44,905 nt of DNA from Phycisphaerae bacterium. GTDB lineage: Bacteria; Planctomycetota; Phycisphaerae; JAJVII01. This document shows positions 1-7,594 of this stretch, piece by piece. Positions within the stretch are counted from its first letter, which is position 1. Every line of letters begins with the position of its first letter. Location of the stretch: positions 1-44,905 of the forward strand of contig JAJVII010000053.1 in the NCBI GenBank assembly GCA_022072085.1, read 5' to 3'. A model generated the notes under the pieces. That model had not been told where the DNA came from. It did not search any database and saw only the letters and a program-made list of their open reading frames with translations. The translations under genes and the position numbers were made by a program.

Positions 1-2
1 CC

Positions 3-401
3 AAGCATTTCCCAGCCGAGTTCTATGGCCAGCGGTGGCAGATCGAGTGTGTCTTCTCGATGCTCAAGCGGCTGCTGGACAGCCGCGTCCACGCCCGCAC
101 CCGCCACGCCATCGACCGCGAAATCCAGCTCAAGGTCATCACCCTCAACCTGATGATCCTCGCCTTGCTCCTACACGCTCTTTTGAACAGAGCAAGCCTG
201 TCCCGTTTTTTCCCCTGTCCCGGCAGAAATGAGCGAACGCCCCTGAGGGGCGTTCGCGGTGGGATTCAGCCGGGGGCGATCGTCTACATGCCGCCGGGCG
301 GCGGGCCGGTCCGCGGCATCGCCGGCGGGGGCTGCACGCCGGTCGGGGCCGTCTTGCCGGCGGGGGTCTTCGTTTCCGGCGGCGGGAAGACGACCTGGTA
401 G
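3..401 (+). CDS. IS4-like DDE transposase, C-terminal fragment
   Basis: This is the C-terminal end of a transposase cut off at its 5' side by the window edge. The reading frame is open from base 3. It begins KHFPAEFYGQRWQIECVFSM followed by LKR, and fits the IS4-family signature Y-(2)-R-(3)-E-(6)-K exactly, with Tyr, Arg, Glu and Lys at the expected spacing. The Glu is the third acidic residue of the DDE active site. A hydrophobic helix (ITLNLMILALLLHALL) follows, as in related transposases. The frame has no stop until 399-401, so it runs about 118 bases antisense into the next gene. The family-like part ends near base 210, and the last 60 or so codons may be readthrough past the element. The right inverted repeat could not be identified, and the other end lies outside the window. 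Confidence 0.75.
   Translation, partial: KHFPAEFYGQRWQIECVFSMLKRLLDSRVHARTRHAIDREIQLKVITLNLMILALLLHALLNRASLSRFFPCPGRNERTPLRGVRGGIQPGAIVYMPPGGGPVRGIAGGGCTPVGAVLPAGVFVSGGGKTTW
233..257 (-). terminator. Perfect 11-bp hairpin, probable terminator
   Basis: Arms 233-243 and 247-257 are perfect complements (gcgaacgcccc / ggggcgttcgc) around a three-base loop. It lies 27 bases downstream of the stop of the minus-strand gene ending at 284 and at the end of the transposase similarity, so it could stop transcription from either side. On the minus strand it is followed by only a short mixed T-rich stretch (tcatttctg), so the U-tract is weak. Confidence 0.6.
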
Positions 402-1618
402 GCGATGTGCGGCTTCTTCAGGTCGTTCTGAATCCACTGCATGATGCGCTGGTAGTTCCGGTCGTTGCGGTTGCGGAAGCCCGGCTTGAACGGCTGGTCC
501 TTGGCCAGCGGCGGCGGCACGACGGCGAACTCCGGCGAGACGGCGTCGGTCGGCAGCGGCCAGTTCAGGATCAGGCTGGCCTCCGGCTTGCCGGTGTCGA
601 TCATGTACAGGCCCTTGGTCTGGTAGGTCATCAGCCGATAGAAGTTGGTGTAGACCGCGGCCTCGTCCTTGGCCGGGATGATCGGAACGGCGTTGTAGAA
701 CAGCTTGGCGTCGGCGCTGCCGGCTGGGGCGTCGGTCAGGTTGCTCAGCAGCCAGGGGTGGATGTCGAAGCGGAACCGCCGCAGGGTCCGCGGGTCGCTC
801 AGGATCGACACCAGCGGCGGGGCCTTGTGGCCGTCGGCCATCCGGTCGTCGGCCAGCTTGTAGAGCGTTACATCCGTGATGCCGGTGATCTGCGAGTTGT
901 TCATCAGGGCTTCGATCTGCTCCTGCGGGCTGGACGCAAAGAACGCCCGCTTTTCCGCGTCGGTGCGATAGCGATCGTGCCCCTCCAACTGCTGCCAGAA
1001 CAGGTCGGTCGCGCCCTTAGCCAGCACGATCCGCACGTCCCGCTCGCCCGGGCGAAGCTCCATGATGCGGATCACATTGATGTCGCGCTCGGTCAGCCGT
1101 TGCAGCTTGTCGATCTGCTTGGCCGGGTCGACGACGGGGGGATGGATGACCGTGGGCTTGTCGGTCCCATCGGGCCGCGTCGTGGGACCGGTCTTGTCCC
1201 GTTCGCTGATCCTCAGCCAGAGCTTGGCGTTGGCGTTCTCGGGCTGCTTGGCCAGGATGAGTTCGGCCTGCTCCTTGAGACCCGCGTAGTGTTCGTGGTC
1301 GATGCACCACTGGGCGAGATCCGAGTGGCCGGCCACATCGTCTGGTTTGAGTCTGGCGCTCTTCTGCTTGTAGGCGTCCTGGATCGAGGCGTAGTAGCTG
1401 ACGTCAGCCACCTCGGCCTGCGTGAAACTCTGCGAGATGCCGCTGTCGTTGACGCTGTAGCTGCCATCGTCGTTGCGGGTGATGTCGCCCCAGTGGGTCA
1501 GGCCGTTCTTGAGCGTCAGCTCGCCTGTGCGGGCCCAGGCGCCGGCGGCTGCCAGCCAACCCAGCCCGACCGTGCAAACCGTCAACGCGACCAGCCGGAT
1601 CCTGCGGTTGCTTTTCAT
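284..1618 (-). CDS. Exported protein of unknown function
   Basis: 444 residues. I chose the ATG at 1618 because it starts with a clean signal peptide (MKSNRRIRLVALTVCTVGLG, ending near AWA) and has a GGGAGAAGG-like ribosome site upstream. The longer frame to 1723 would bury this signal. The mature protein opens with a strand-rich segment (GELTLKNGLTHWGDITRNDD). A helical, TPR-like stretch follows (DLAQWCIDHEHYAGLKEQAE then LILAKQPENANAKLWL). A TTRPD linker (around 1166-1189) precedes a large C-terminal region and a proline-rich tail ending PPPGGM. I recognise no enzymatic motif. The arrangement is common among periplasmic proteins of Planctomycetota, but function cannot be assigned. It is convergent with the transposase fragment and shares 118 bases with that open frame. 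Confidence 0.75.
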   Translation of the reverse strand: MKSNRRIRLVALTVCTVGLGWLAAAGAWARTGELTLKNGLTHWGDITRNDDGSYSVNDSGISQSFTQAEVADVSYYASIQDAYKQKSARLKPDDVAGHSDLAQWCIDHEHYAGLKEQAELILAKQPENANAKLWLRISERDKTGPTTRPDGTDKPTVIHPPVVDPAKQIDKLQRLTERDINVIRIMELRPGERDVRIVLAKGATDLFWQQLEGHDRYRTDAEKRAFFASSPQEQIEALMNNSQITGITDVTLYKLADDRMADGHKAPPLVSILSDPRTLRRFRFDIHPWLLSNLTDAPAGSADAKLFYNAVPIIPAKDEAAVYTNFYRLMTYQTKGLYMIDTGKPEASLILNWPLPTDAVSPEFAVVPPPLAKDQPFKPGFRNRNDRNYQRIMQWIQNDLKKPHIAYQVVFPPPETKTPAGKTAPTGVQPPPAMPRTGPPPGGM

Positions 1619-1768
1619 CTGCCTTCTCCCATCCGAGTCATTGGCCTGCGATATTCTCGATCTGCGATCAAGGATGAATGGAACATGCCCTACAGTCTCA
1701 TTATGGGGGAATTCGTCGGCCATGTAAACAGCCCACCGCCGAGGTCCCCGCTACTCTGACAGACACCC

Positions 1769-1783
1769 CCTGCCGGAGGCAGG
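1769..1783 (-). terminator. Short hairpin after the hydrolase-like gene
   Basis: CCTGCC (1769-1774) and GGCAGG (1778-1783) form a 6-bp stem with loop GGA, 12 bases past the stop of the minus-strand gene ending at 1795. It is a short, word-like palindrome without a U-tract, so it may be a dispersed repeat rather than a working terminator. Confidence 0.35.
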
Positions 1784-1794
1784 TTAGGCCGACG

Positions 1795-2877
1795 CTATTT
1801 CCTCGCCGCCAGGTACTGCTTGAGAAAGCGCAGCACGTCGCCCGGCAGAAGCGCAGGCTGCGACGGCGTTTCCGGCTTGAACGGGTTGACCTGCATCAGC
1901 CGCTTGCCGTGCAGCGCCTGGAAGACCTTCGCCGGGTCGTTGGCCGGCACGTAGGGGTCTGACTTCCAGGCCGAGACCAGGACCGCCTGGCGCGGCGCGA
2001 TCTTGTCGGCCCAGTGGATGGCCGAGGCGTCGCTGAGATCGGAGACCTCTGCCAGGCTGAGGCTCCAGCCGTAGAGCCGACCCATCGTGCCGGCCGGCAA
2101 CCCCATGGCCTTGAATCGGCCCCGCACAAACGACGCCAGGTCGACGTTGGGCCGGTCAATGACGACGGCCGCGACGGAGTTGTCCTCCGCGGCGGCCCGC
2201 AGGACGGCGGCGCAGGACGTGCCCGTTCCCACCAGCCCGATGCGGCGGGAGTCGACCGGGCCCAGCGTCTGGAGCCAGTGAATGGCGGCCTGGACGTCTT
2301 GCCATTCGTCCAGGCCCAGGCGGGTGTTGCCGTTGCTGTCGCCGCTGCCGCGCAGATCCAGCAGCAGCAGCTCGTAACCGGCCTCGTGCAGGGCGGGGAC
2401 CAGGTAGAGCAGTTGCCCGCGGTCGGACCATTGGCCGTGACAGAGAACCAGCGCCGGGTGGCGGCGGCGCAGTTCGCTGTCGTCCTGGCGCAGCAGTTTG
2501 CTGGCCGACCAGACCGGGATATGCCAGCCGTGCAACTGCACGTTGTCGGCGGTGGTCAGTTGAATGTCGCGATAGTAGAGCCCCTGCGTGGCCGGCGAGA
2601 GCGGGGCAGCCGACGCGTTGCGCGGACCGCTGGTCCAGAGCATCCGCGTCCACTGGTGGGTCGTGCCGTAGACCAACATCGCCATCATGACGACCAGCAG
2701 GATGGGCATCATCAGCAGGCGGCGCAGGATTCCCCCGGCCAGCCGCTTCCACAGCGGCGGGCGCACCGGACCGGTGTCGACCAGTCCGGGCAGCGGCGCG
2801 GACCAGTTCGAGCCCAGCCCGAACAGCGGGCGCGAGAGCACCCGCCAAACCCTGGATAGCAGGCCAGTTCTTGCCAT
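1795..2877 (-). CDS. Membrane-anchored alpha/beta hydrolase-like protein, possibly inactive
   Basis: 360 residues. A single hydrophobic helix (about residues 54-71) anchors a C-terminal alpha/beta hydrolase domain. Recognisable parts are strand and oxyanion region ALVLCHG (142-148), LLLLDLRGSGDSNG (170-183, the usual D-x-R-G-x-G segment), the elbow region GLVGTGTSCAA (214-224) and the acid-turn-like VSAWKSDPYVP (301-311). The elbow is atypical: a canonical G-x-S-x-G would read VGxSxG, whereas here the first possible centre is Gly219. Ser221 could still serve in a G-x-S-x-A version. No histidine follows residue 323, so the usual C-terminal catalytic His is not apparent. The substrate is unknown. 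It is separated by 176 bases from the next minus-strand gene and is probably transcribed alone. Confidence 0.7.
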   Translation of the reverse strand: MARTGLLSRVWRVLSRPLFGLGSNWSAPLPGLVDTGPVRPPLWKRLAGGILRRLLMMPILLVVMMAMLVYGTTHQWTRMLWTSGPRNASAAPLSPATQGLYYRDIQLTTADNVQLHGWHIPVWSASKLLRQDDSELRRRHPALVLCHGQWSDRGQLLYLVPALHEAGYELLLLDLRGSGDSNGNTRLGLDEWQDVQAAIHWLQTLGPVDSRRIGLVGTGTSCAAVLRAAAEDNSVAAVVIDRPNVDLASFVRGRFKAMGLPAGTMGRLYGWSLSLAEVSDLSDASAIHWADKIAPRQAVLVSAWKSDPYVPANDPAKVFQALHGKRLMQVNPFKPETPSQPALLPGDVLRFLKQYLAARK

Positions 2878-3413
2878 GCCACTTCCGCCACCGAGGGGCG
2901 CAGTCCAATTGCCGACAGCGCCCGAAGGGCCTCGGGCGTCTGTCCCCCGGCCTAGACCGGGGGACAGACGCCTTCAGCCGGGACGCTGTCCCCTCCAAAC
3001 CCTCTGCCTGTCTGCCACCGAAAGAGTAGAATCCACTCGCATCGGTGTCAAAATGGGAAACCCGGACCCGCAGACCGTCTCAGCCGGTCCGCGGCACGCC
3101 GTGTCCGAGTCCGATAAAACCGTCCATCTGTCGACACAGACATCGATTCAACCGGCGCACGTCTCAAGATCGCGCCCGGCCGACAGGGAGCGAGCGCATG
3201 CTCCTTACGGGACTTATCGACGTGGTCTGCGGACCGATTAAGCACTATCCCCCCGCCGGCTCAATCGGTCAGGGAGACGCTTCAGGCGCTCTTGACACGC
3301 GTCGGCTGTGCTTTCGGAAGTGGAACGTCTGGGGAGGCGGGGCGTAAGGAACATCGTTCATGCTGGCCACGAGGGCCGGGCGTCGCCGCGGCGAATCTGG
3401 CGGTCGGCCGATC
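2878..3413. other. 536-base intergenic region with structured repeat
   Basis: No credible gene was found: short frames here lack family features or a ribosome site. The region holds one strong hairpin (2935-2972) and an alternative pairing 2960-2967 with 2986-2993. It lies upstream of the hydrolase-like gene and downstream of the membrane gene that ends at 3414, both on the minus strand. I see nothing else that can be supported. Confidence 0.5.
2935..2972. repeat. Perfect 16-bp inverted repeat with alternative pairing
   Basis: Arms 2935-2950 (ggcgtctgtcccccgg) and 2957-2972 are perfectly complementary around a six-base loop. The inner part of the right arm (ggggacag, 2960-2967) can instead pair with ctgtcccc at 2986-2993, which would be mutually exclusive with the large stem. 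There is no U-tract on either side. It could be a terminator for the upstream minus-strand gene, a leader structure for the hydrolase-like gene whose start is 58 bases away, or a dispersed palindrome. Confidence 0.6.
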
Positions 3414-4223
3414 TCACTTGCTGCGGCGCGGCACGGGCTTGTCGGCCAGCACGAAGCCCAGGGCGATCGCACCGCGGACCAGCAGGGCGATTCCCAGCAG
3501 CACGGTCAGCAGGGCGATCACGTAGGCCACCAGCGGCCAGGCGGCGTGGATGCCGTCGTTCACTTTCTCGATCAGCCCCAGCAGCCAGCAGAACGCCCCG
3601 ACCAGCAGGATCGCCGCCATGCCGCTGCGCAGCTTGTGCCGCAGCGGGACCATGCGGATTGCCAGGCAGGCGGTCAGGTAGATGAACAGCCAGCCCATCC
3701 AGTGGTCAGCCAAGTCCTCGAAGGGCAGGGCGCCCAGCAGCGACTGGCAGCCCGACAGCACGCCGTGGGCCAGGCCGAACCAGTCGCCCAGCCGCCAACC
3801 CAGCTCCTGGGCCAGCCCGCTGTCGCCGTGCAGCACGCGAAGGAACCCGACGTTGGAACTGAAGCTGCTCACCACCCCGTCGTCCACGCCGCCGCGGTAG
3901 AGCAGGTAGATGATCGTCATGGCCGCGACGATCGGCAGCAGGGCGATCAGCAGCGGCGAGAGCACCGGCACGCCGCTCTTGGCCGGCGGGGCCTTGCCCG
4001 CATCGGCGATGGACTCGTCGCTGACCAGCTTGGCGTCCTGGACCGGGGCCCCGGTCAGCAGCGCCGCGATGAAGTGGCCGGTCTCGGCGACCACCGTTCC
4101 GGGCAGCAGCACGAGGTGAATCCAGCGCGGCCGCACGATTCCCTCGAACAGCTTGAAGATGCCGTAGGCCTCCAGCAGTGCGACCATCATCCAGAACGTC
4201 AGCGCCAGGTAGAATTGAACCAT
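3414..4223 (-). CDS. Polytopic membrane protein, degenerate M50-metalloprotease-like
   Basis: 269 residues with about six hydrophobic segments (near 5-25, 33-57, 86-109, 160-175, 182-200 and 215-262). The second helix reads LVLLPGTVVAETGHFIAALL followed by TGAPV. This resembles the HExxH helix of M50-like intramembrane proteases and their relatives, where the context is PGxxxHExxHxxxALLTG. Here the first metal-binding His is Ala46 (A-E-T-G-H), so a zinc-dependent protease activity is unlikely unless another ligand substitutes. The assignment is by motif context only. The start at 4223 is the first in-frame ATG after the divergent promoter region. The C-terminus is basic (PRRSK). Confidence 0.65.
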   Translation of the reverse strand: MVQFYLALTFWMMVALLEAYGIFKLFEGIVRPRWIHLVLLPGTVVAETGHFIAALLTGAPVQDAKLVSDESIADAGKAPPAKSGVPVLSPLLIALLPIVAAMTIIYLLYRGGVDDGVVSSFSSNVGFLRVLHGDSGLAQELGWRLGDWFGLAHGVLSGCQSLLGALPFEDLADHWMGWLFIYLTACLAIRMVPLRHKLRSGMAAILLVGAFCWLLGLIEKVNDGIHAAWPLVAYVIALLTVLLGIALLVRGAIALGFVLADKPVPRRSK

Positions 4224-4263
4224 GCCCGCATCCTCAGCCAGTGCCGGGTGTCCGATCAGCCCT

Positions 4264-4269
4264 ATTATC
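4264..4269 (-). promoter_or_regulatory. Candidate -10 (GATAAT) for the membrane gene
   Basis: On the minus strand the hexamer reads GATAAT (5 of 6 to the consensus), 41-46 bases before the ATG at 4223. No convincing -35 hexamer is seen at 16-18 bases spacing. Confidence 0.3.
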
Positions 4270-4345
4270 GGACACGCCCGGCCGTTCTGTTGAGGTATTC
4301 ACCGATGCCGCCGGGGTTGCCCGTTCGCCTCTGGCGCGGTTGAGT

Positions 4346-4351
4346 TATACT
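4346..4351 (+). promoter_or_regulatory. Candidate -10 (TATACT) for the amidohydrolase
   Basis: TATACT (5 of 6 to consensus) in the divergent intergenic region, 120 bases before the ATG at 4471. The -35 region at the right spacing is weak. Confidence 0.3.
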
Positions 4352-4470
4352 GCGATGGCAGCCGCTCGGGGCCCGCCGGGCCGTCAGCATCCGCGTCCCC
4401 TGCCTCGAAGAGAGGGGATCCGTTGTCGAAGGGCCGCGTCGCCGGTGACGCTTTGGCCCTGGGAGTTCTG

Positions 4471-5757
4471 ATGCCGCAAGCCTCTTCCAACGCGCCCGCT
4501 CGCCCGCGCGTGGTCAGCGCCGACTGGCTGATCGCGATGGACCCCGATGTGCCGGGGGCCATCCGCAACGGCGGGGTCCGCATCGGCGACGACGGACTCA
4601 TCGCGGCTGTCGGGCCCGTTGACGACATTCGCGCCCCCGGCGACGAGTTGATCCACCACGCCGACGCGGTGCTCACGCCCGGGCTGATCAGCTGCCACGC
4701 CCACCTGGACATGAGCTACTGGGCCGGGCGGCGGGATGGGCTGGCCGGCAGGCCGCTGCACGAGTGGGTCGTGCCGATCATGGGCGAGCGGCTGATCCGC
4801 CCGCCCGCCGACATCGCCGCTGCCGCCGCCCGTGGGGCCGCCGACTCGCTGGCCGCCGGCGTCACGACTGTCGTGGATATCACGCCGGCGTCGATCGCCT
4901 GGGCCGACGTGCTGGAGGCGGTTGCCACCGTTCCGGTCCGCCGCATCGCGCTGGCGGAGGTCATCGGTTACGGCGCCCGCGCCGACGCCGTCTGGTCCGA
5001 CGCGGTGGCGGCACTCAAGCTGGCCGACGCGTCACTCCCGCCTCTGTCCGTCGGCCTGTCTCCCCACGCTCCTTACTCGACCGAGCCTGCGCTCTACGAA
5101 CGGGCCCTGGCTGAGGCAAAGCGGCACGGTCGCGTCCTGGCCACGCACCTCGCGGAGACGCTCGAAGAGGTGCAGTTCACCGAAGCCGGCACCGGCCCGT
5201 GGCGCAAGCTGATCGAGCGGGTCAGCGGCGACTTCCCCCGCGACTTCGACGCCGCCGAGTGCTCGCCGGTCGCGCTGGCCGATCGGCTGGGCCTGCTCGC
5301 TTACGACCGCACGCTGCTGGTCCACGTGAACCACCTGCGCGACGGCGACCTGGAGCGGCTGGCTGCCGGCCGTGCGTCCGTGGTTTACTGCCCGCGGACC
5401 GCCGACTTCTTCGGCCATCGCGGCCATCGCTGGCGGGAGATGCTGGCGGCCGGCGTGAACGTCGCGGTCGGGACCGACTCGCTCGCGTCCAGCCCCGACC
5501 TGTCGGTCCTGGGCGAGTTGGCGTTCCTGCACGCAGCTCACCCGGAAGTGCCGGCGACGACGCTGTTCGCGTTGGCGACGACCAACGCCGCCCGGGCCAT
5601 CGGCCGCGCGGGGGAACTGGGCGTCCTCAAGGTCGGCGCCCGCGCCGACATCGCGGCCTGGCCGCTTCAGCGGTCCAGTTCTTCTGACAGCGCCGACGCG
5701 ATCCTGACTGCATTGCTGGGATTCCCCCTTATTCCCCGCGTAACGGTGGTGGGATAA
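4471..5757 (+). CDS. Metal-dependent amidohydrolase (deaminase/chlorohydrolase type)
   Basis: 428 residues, cytosolic TIM-barrel amidohydrolase of the SsnA/TrzN/nucleoside-deaminase group (COG0402). Metal-site motifs appear in order: CHAHLDM after strand 1, SPHAPYS, the barrel His of ATHLAETLEE, HVNHL, and the catalytic Asp in VGTDSLASSPD. The segment VYCPRTADFFGH is typical of the planctomycete members. The N-terminal beta-sandwich segment (VVSADWLIAMDP) and the closing LKVGARADIAAW are also usual for the family. I chose ATG 4471 because GGGAG lies five bases upstream of it; a TTG at 4423 would add 16 residues. Substrate is not set by sequence alone: candidates include aminodeoxyfutalosine, guanine or S-adenosylhomocysteine-type purines, or an N-heterocycle. 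It stands alone between divergent and convergent neighbours. Confidence 0.85.
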   Translation: MPQASSNAPARPRVVSADWLIAMDPDVPGAIRNGGVRIGDDGLIAAVGPVDDIRAPGDELIHHADAVLTPGLISCHAHLDMSYWAGRRDGLAGRPLHEWVVPIMGERLIRPPADIAAAAARGAADSLAAGVTTVVDITPASIAWADVLEAVATVPVRRIALAEVIGYGARADAVWSDAVAALKLADASLPPLSVGLSPHAPYSTEPALYERALAEAKRHGRVLATHLAETLEEVQFTEAGTGPWRKLIERVSGDFPRDFDAAECSPVALADRLGLLAYDRTLLVHVNHLRDGDLERLAAGRASVVYCPRTADFFGHRGHRWREMLAAGVNVAVGTDSLASSPDLSVLGELAFLHAAHPEVPATTLFALATTNAARAIGRAGELGVLKVGARADIAAWPLQRSSSSDSADAILTALLGFPLIPRVTVVG

Positions 5758-5779
5758 TGGAGGACTGAACCTGCCGACT

Positions 5780-6712
5780 TCAATTGTCTTTCAACCATTC
5801 ACGTGCGACTGCCCTTGTGTCTGGATAGTCAAGGACGGCCTTCAGTGTCAGGATTGCTTCTTCCGAACTGCAACCTTCGCCCAGAAGCTTCTGGTATAAC
5901 CGTTGTAGTTCAGATTCCGAGAATCCCTTGTAGCCGTCCCCACTGGGCGACAGCGCCGACTTAGTCCCTTGGGTTTGCCGCCCTGCTCTTGTCCCATCGG
6001 TCAGGAGTGTGCGGTGCTGTTCATTCGCCAATTCTTGTGCCGCAAGGTCTCGTTGGGCCTTCTCAAGCCGTTCATTCACTGGGACGAAAGCTGCGCGGAC
6101 CTCACCCACTTGCCTCGCCAATGGTTCACGTTCAATTTCATGCTGGCCGATGAATCGGTTCAATTCCGCATAGGCAAACGCGGCCTTTTGGTCATCGGAT
6201 TCTTGGATGGCGAGCAGGACCGCCTCGCACCGGGCACTAATCTGGGCGCGGTTGTCAGCCTCCCACGTGTCACGGGATGCCCATAAGCCTATGGCGATAG
6301 AGACGGCGATAAGGACACAGGCTGCCGTAATCCAGCGTTGTGCCGGAGCGCAAATGGAGGTTACCATTATGCGTGTCTTGTCGATCTTGCGGAGTGCATC
6401 CTTCCTACTGGTTCCTTCGATGAAGATGGGCTCTACGGCCTTTCCCGATACCCGATCAATCGCTCGAATCCTATATCGCCATTCGATGCCATGTTTGCCT
6501 GGCTGAATACGCCCGTCTGCATGGGACGGATGTTCGGTTTGCAGCGAGACGCGTGAACTCTTGTCGTCTTGGTCGGCTACTTGTCCTGAAGAGGCCGGTT
6601 TCGCTTCAATTCTGAGTATTGCACCACATGCCGTGCATCTTCCTCTCTTCCCGAGTAGCTGACTGCTGACGGAAATCTCCTGTCCACAGTTGTTACAAGT
6701 GAAGTGAATCAC
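5780..6712 (-). CDS. Zinc-ribbon membrane protein of unknown function
   Basis: 310 residues from a GTG start at 6712, preceded by a GAAGGGGCG purine run. The N-terminus is a two-Cys-pair zinc ribbon (CNNCGQEIS then CTACG at about residue 29), of the type that opens many planctomycete membrane proteins. A soluble region containing WRYRIRAIDRVSGKAVEPIF comes next. One transmembrane helix follows (WITAACVLIAVSIAIGLWAS, about 130-150). The C-terminal half is helical and charged, with a short tail (LYQKLLGEGCSSEEAILTLK). No catalytic motif is seen. Base composition differs from the surroundings: a hand count of one 60-base line (5821-5880) gives 53% GC against 72% for 5641-5700. It may have been acquired separately. 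It is convergent with the amidohydrolase, 22 bases apart. Confidence 0.7.
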   Translation of the reverse strand: MIHFTCNNCGQEISVSSQLLGKRGRCTACGAILRIEAKPASSGQVADQDDKSSRVSLQTEHPSHADGRIQPGKHGIEWRYRIRAIDRVSGKAVEPIFIEGTSRKDALRKIDKTRIMVTSICAPAQRWITAACVLIAVSIAIGLWASRDTWEADNRAQISARCEAVLLAIQESDDQKAAFAYAELNRFIGQHEIEREPLARQVGEVRAAFVPVNERLEKAQRDLAAQELANEQHRTLLTDGTRAGRQTQGTKSALSPSGDGYKGFSESELQRLYQKLLGEGCSSEEAILTLKAVLDYPDTRAVAREWLKDN

Positions 6713-6880
6713 GTTCGCCCCTTCAGCATATCAAGCATGCTCCATGACGCAGAATACCCGGCGGGGCATGGCGCGACAAGGTGAATCCAAAGATGAGTGC
6801 CGAGTCCGGGAGTGCCAGGGCGGGATTCGAGGATTTTACGGGCCTGTCGCCTTCTTGACGGTCATTCGGCCATTCGCGGA

Positions 6881-6907
6881 TTGACCGGTGCGAACCAGCC
6901 GGATAAG
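6881..6907 (+). promoter_or_regulatory. Candidate promoter of the toxin-antitoxin pair
   Basis: TTGACC (6881-6886) and GATAAG (6902-6907) are separated by 15 bases, ahead of a ribosome site GGAGG (6922-6926) and the ATG at 6934. The spacing is short and the -10 matches 4 of 6, so this is a suggestion only. The upstream bases 6713-6880 hold no recognisable gene. Confidence 0.35.
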
Positions 6908-6933
6908 CTGAAATGTGAAGCCGGAGGTGGCCG

Positions 6934-7122
6934 ATGGCGACGACAATGAGCAAGCGCGACGCGCATGATCTGGTGAACAAGATGCCGGAGAATGCGACGT
7001 GGGATGACCTGATCCGCGAGATCTACGTTCGCCAGGTGATCGAGAAGGGGCTGGCCGACAGCCGGGCCGGCAGGACCGCCGACGTCCGCGACGTCCGCGC
7101 CCACTATGGCCTGCCGAAATGA
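6934..7122 (+). CDS. Antitoxin of a ParE/RelE-type module
   Basis: 62 residues, MATTMSKRDAHDLVNKMPEN followed by ATWDDLIREIYVRQVIEKGL. A small, charged, mostly helical protein directly upstream of a ParE/RelE-type toxin and overlapping it by four bases (ATGA), the classic order of type II modules. The sequence resembles a widespread group of short addiction-module antitoxins with WDDLIxEIYVRxxIExGL and a C-terminal tail (VRAHYGLPK) likely to wrap the toxin. I chose the ATG at 6934 because GGAGG lies seven bases upstream. Such antitoxins usually bind the toxin and repress their own promoter. I did not find an unambiguous operator palindrome. Confidence 0.8.
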   Translation: MATTMSKRDAHDLVNKMPENATWDDLIREIYVRQVIEKGLADSRAGRTADVRDVRAHYGLPK

Positions 7123-7451
7123 AGATTCACTGGACGCAAACCGCCCAAGCGCACCTGGCCGCCATCCACCAATACATCGCCCAGGATTCCCCGCATTACG
7201 CCGGCCAGATGGTCGATCGGCTGACGCGGCGGTCGCAGCAGATCGGGGCCTTTCCTCAATCGGGCCGCAAGGTGCCGGAGTATGAATCCGACGAACTGCG
7301 AGAGGTCGTTGAAGGCCCCTACAGGATAATCTACCGGATCACGCCCGGGCAGTTGGATGTGATCGCCGTGATCCATGGTGCCCGCGACTTGCCCGCCGCC
7401 GCCCGGGAGGACGGCTGGGCGGAGGCTTCTGACACGCCCGAGAAACCGTAA
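7119..7451 (+). CDS. ParE/RelE-superfamily toxin
   Basis: 110 residues. The fold signature of the family is clear: MKIHWTQTAQAHLAAIHQYI at the N-terminus, a helix with AGQMVDRLTRRSQQIGAFPQ followed by SGRKVPEY, then ELREVVEGPYRIIYRI and DVIAVIHGARDLP, where the R-x-I-Y-R-I strand and the H-x-A/x-R ending are typical of ParE and RelE toxins. ParE members inhibit gyrase and RelE members cut mRNA on the ribosome; the sequence alone does not settle which applies. The last 15 residues (REDGWAEASDTPEKP) extend beyond the usual domain. It is translationally coupled to the antitoxin through the four-base overlap. Confidence 0.85.
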   Translation: MKIHWTQTAQAHLAAIHQYIAQDSPHYAGQMVDRLTRRSQQIGAFPQSGRKVPEYESDELREVVEGPYRIIYRITPGQLDVIAVIHGARDLPAAAREDGWAEASDTPEKP

Positions 7452-7500
7452 CGCCTCGGCCGCCTGTTCCCATTCATGTCACGTCTGCGGGGAACCCGAG

Positions 7501-7506
7501 TATACT
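7501..7506 (+). promoter_or_regulatory. Candidate -10 (TATACT) for the PL26-like gene
   Basis: TATACT lies 88 bases before the ATG at 7595, in the gap after the toxin gene. No good -35 hexamer is visible at normal spacing. Confidence 0.3.
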
Positions 7507-7594
7507 AGTGGGGTTCTAATTTCCTGTAAGGGCATGGACGAGCTATCGCGCCGCGGGCTGATCGGCTGACGCGGCAGTGGGAGAGACACCCGGG

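Noticed and set aside
3045-3347. Small plus-strand gene of about 100 codons
   Set aside because: No ribosome site, no recognisable domain, and a composition like other random frames here.
4423-4470. TTG start extending the amidohydrolase by 16 residues
   Set aside because: The ATG at 4471 has GGAG at good spacing, and family members begin near this point.
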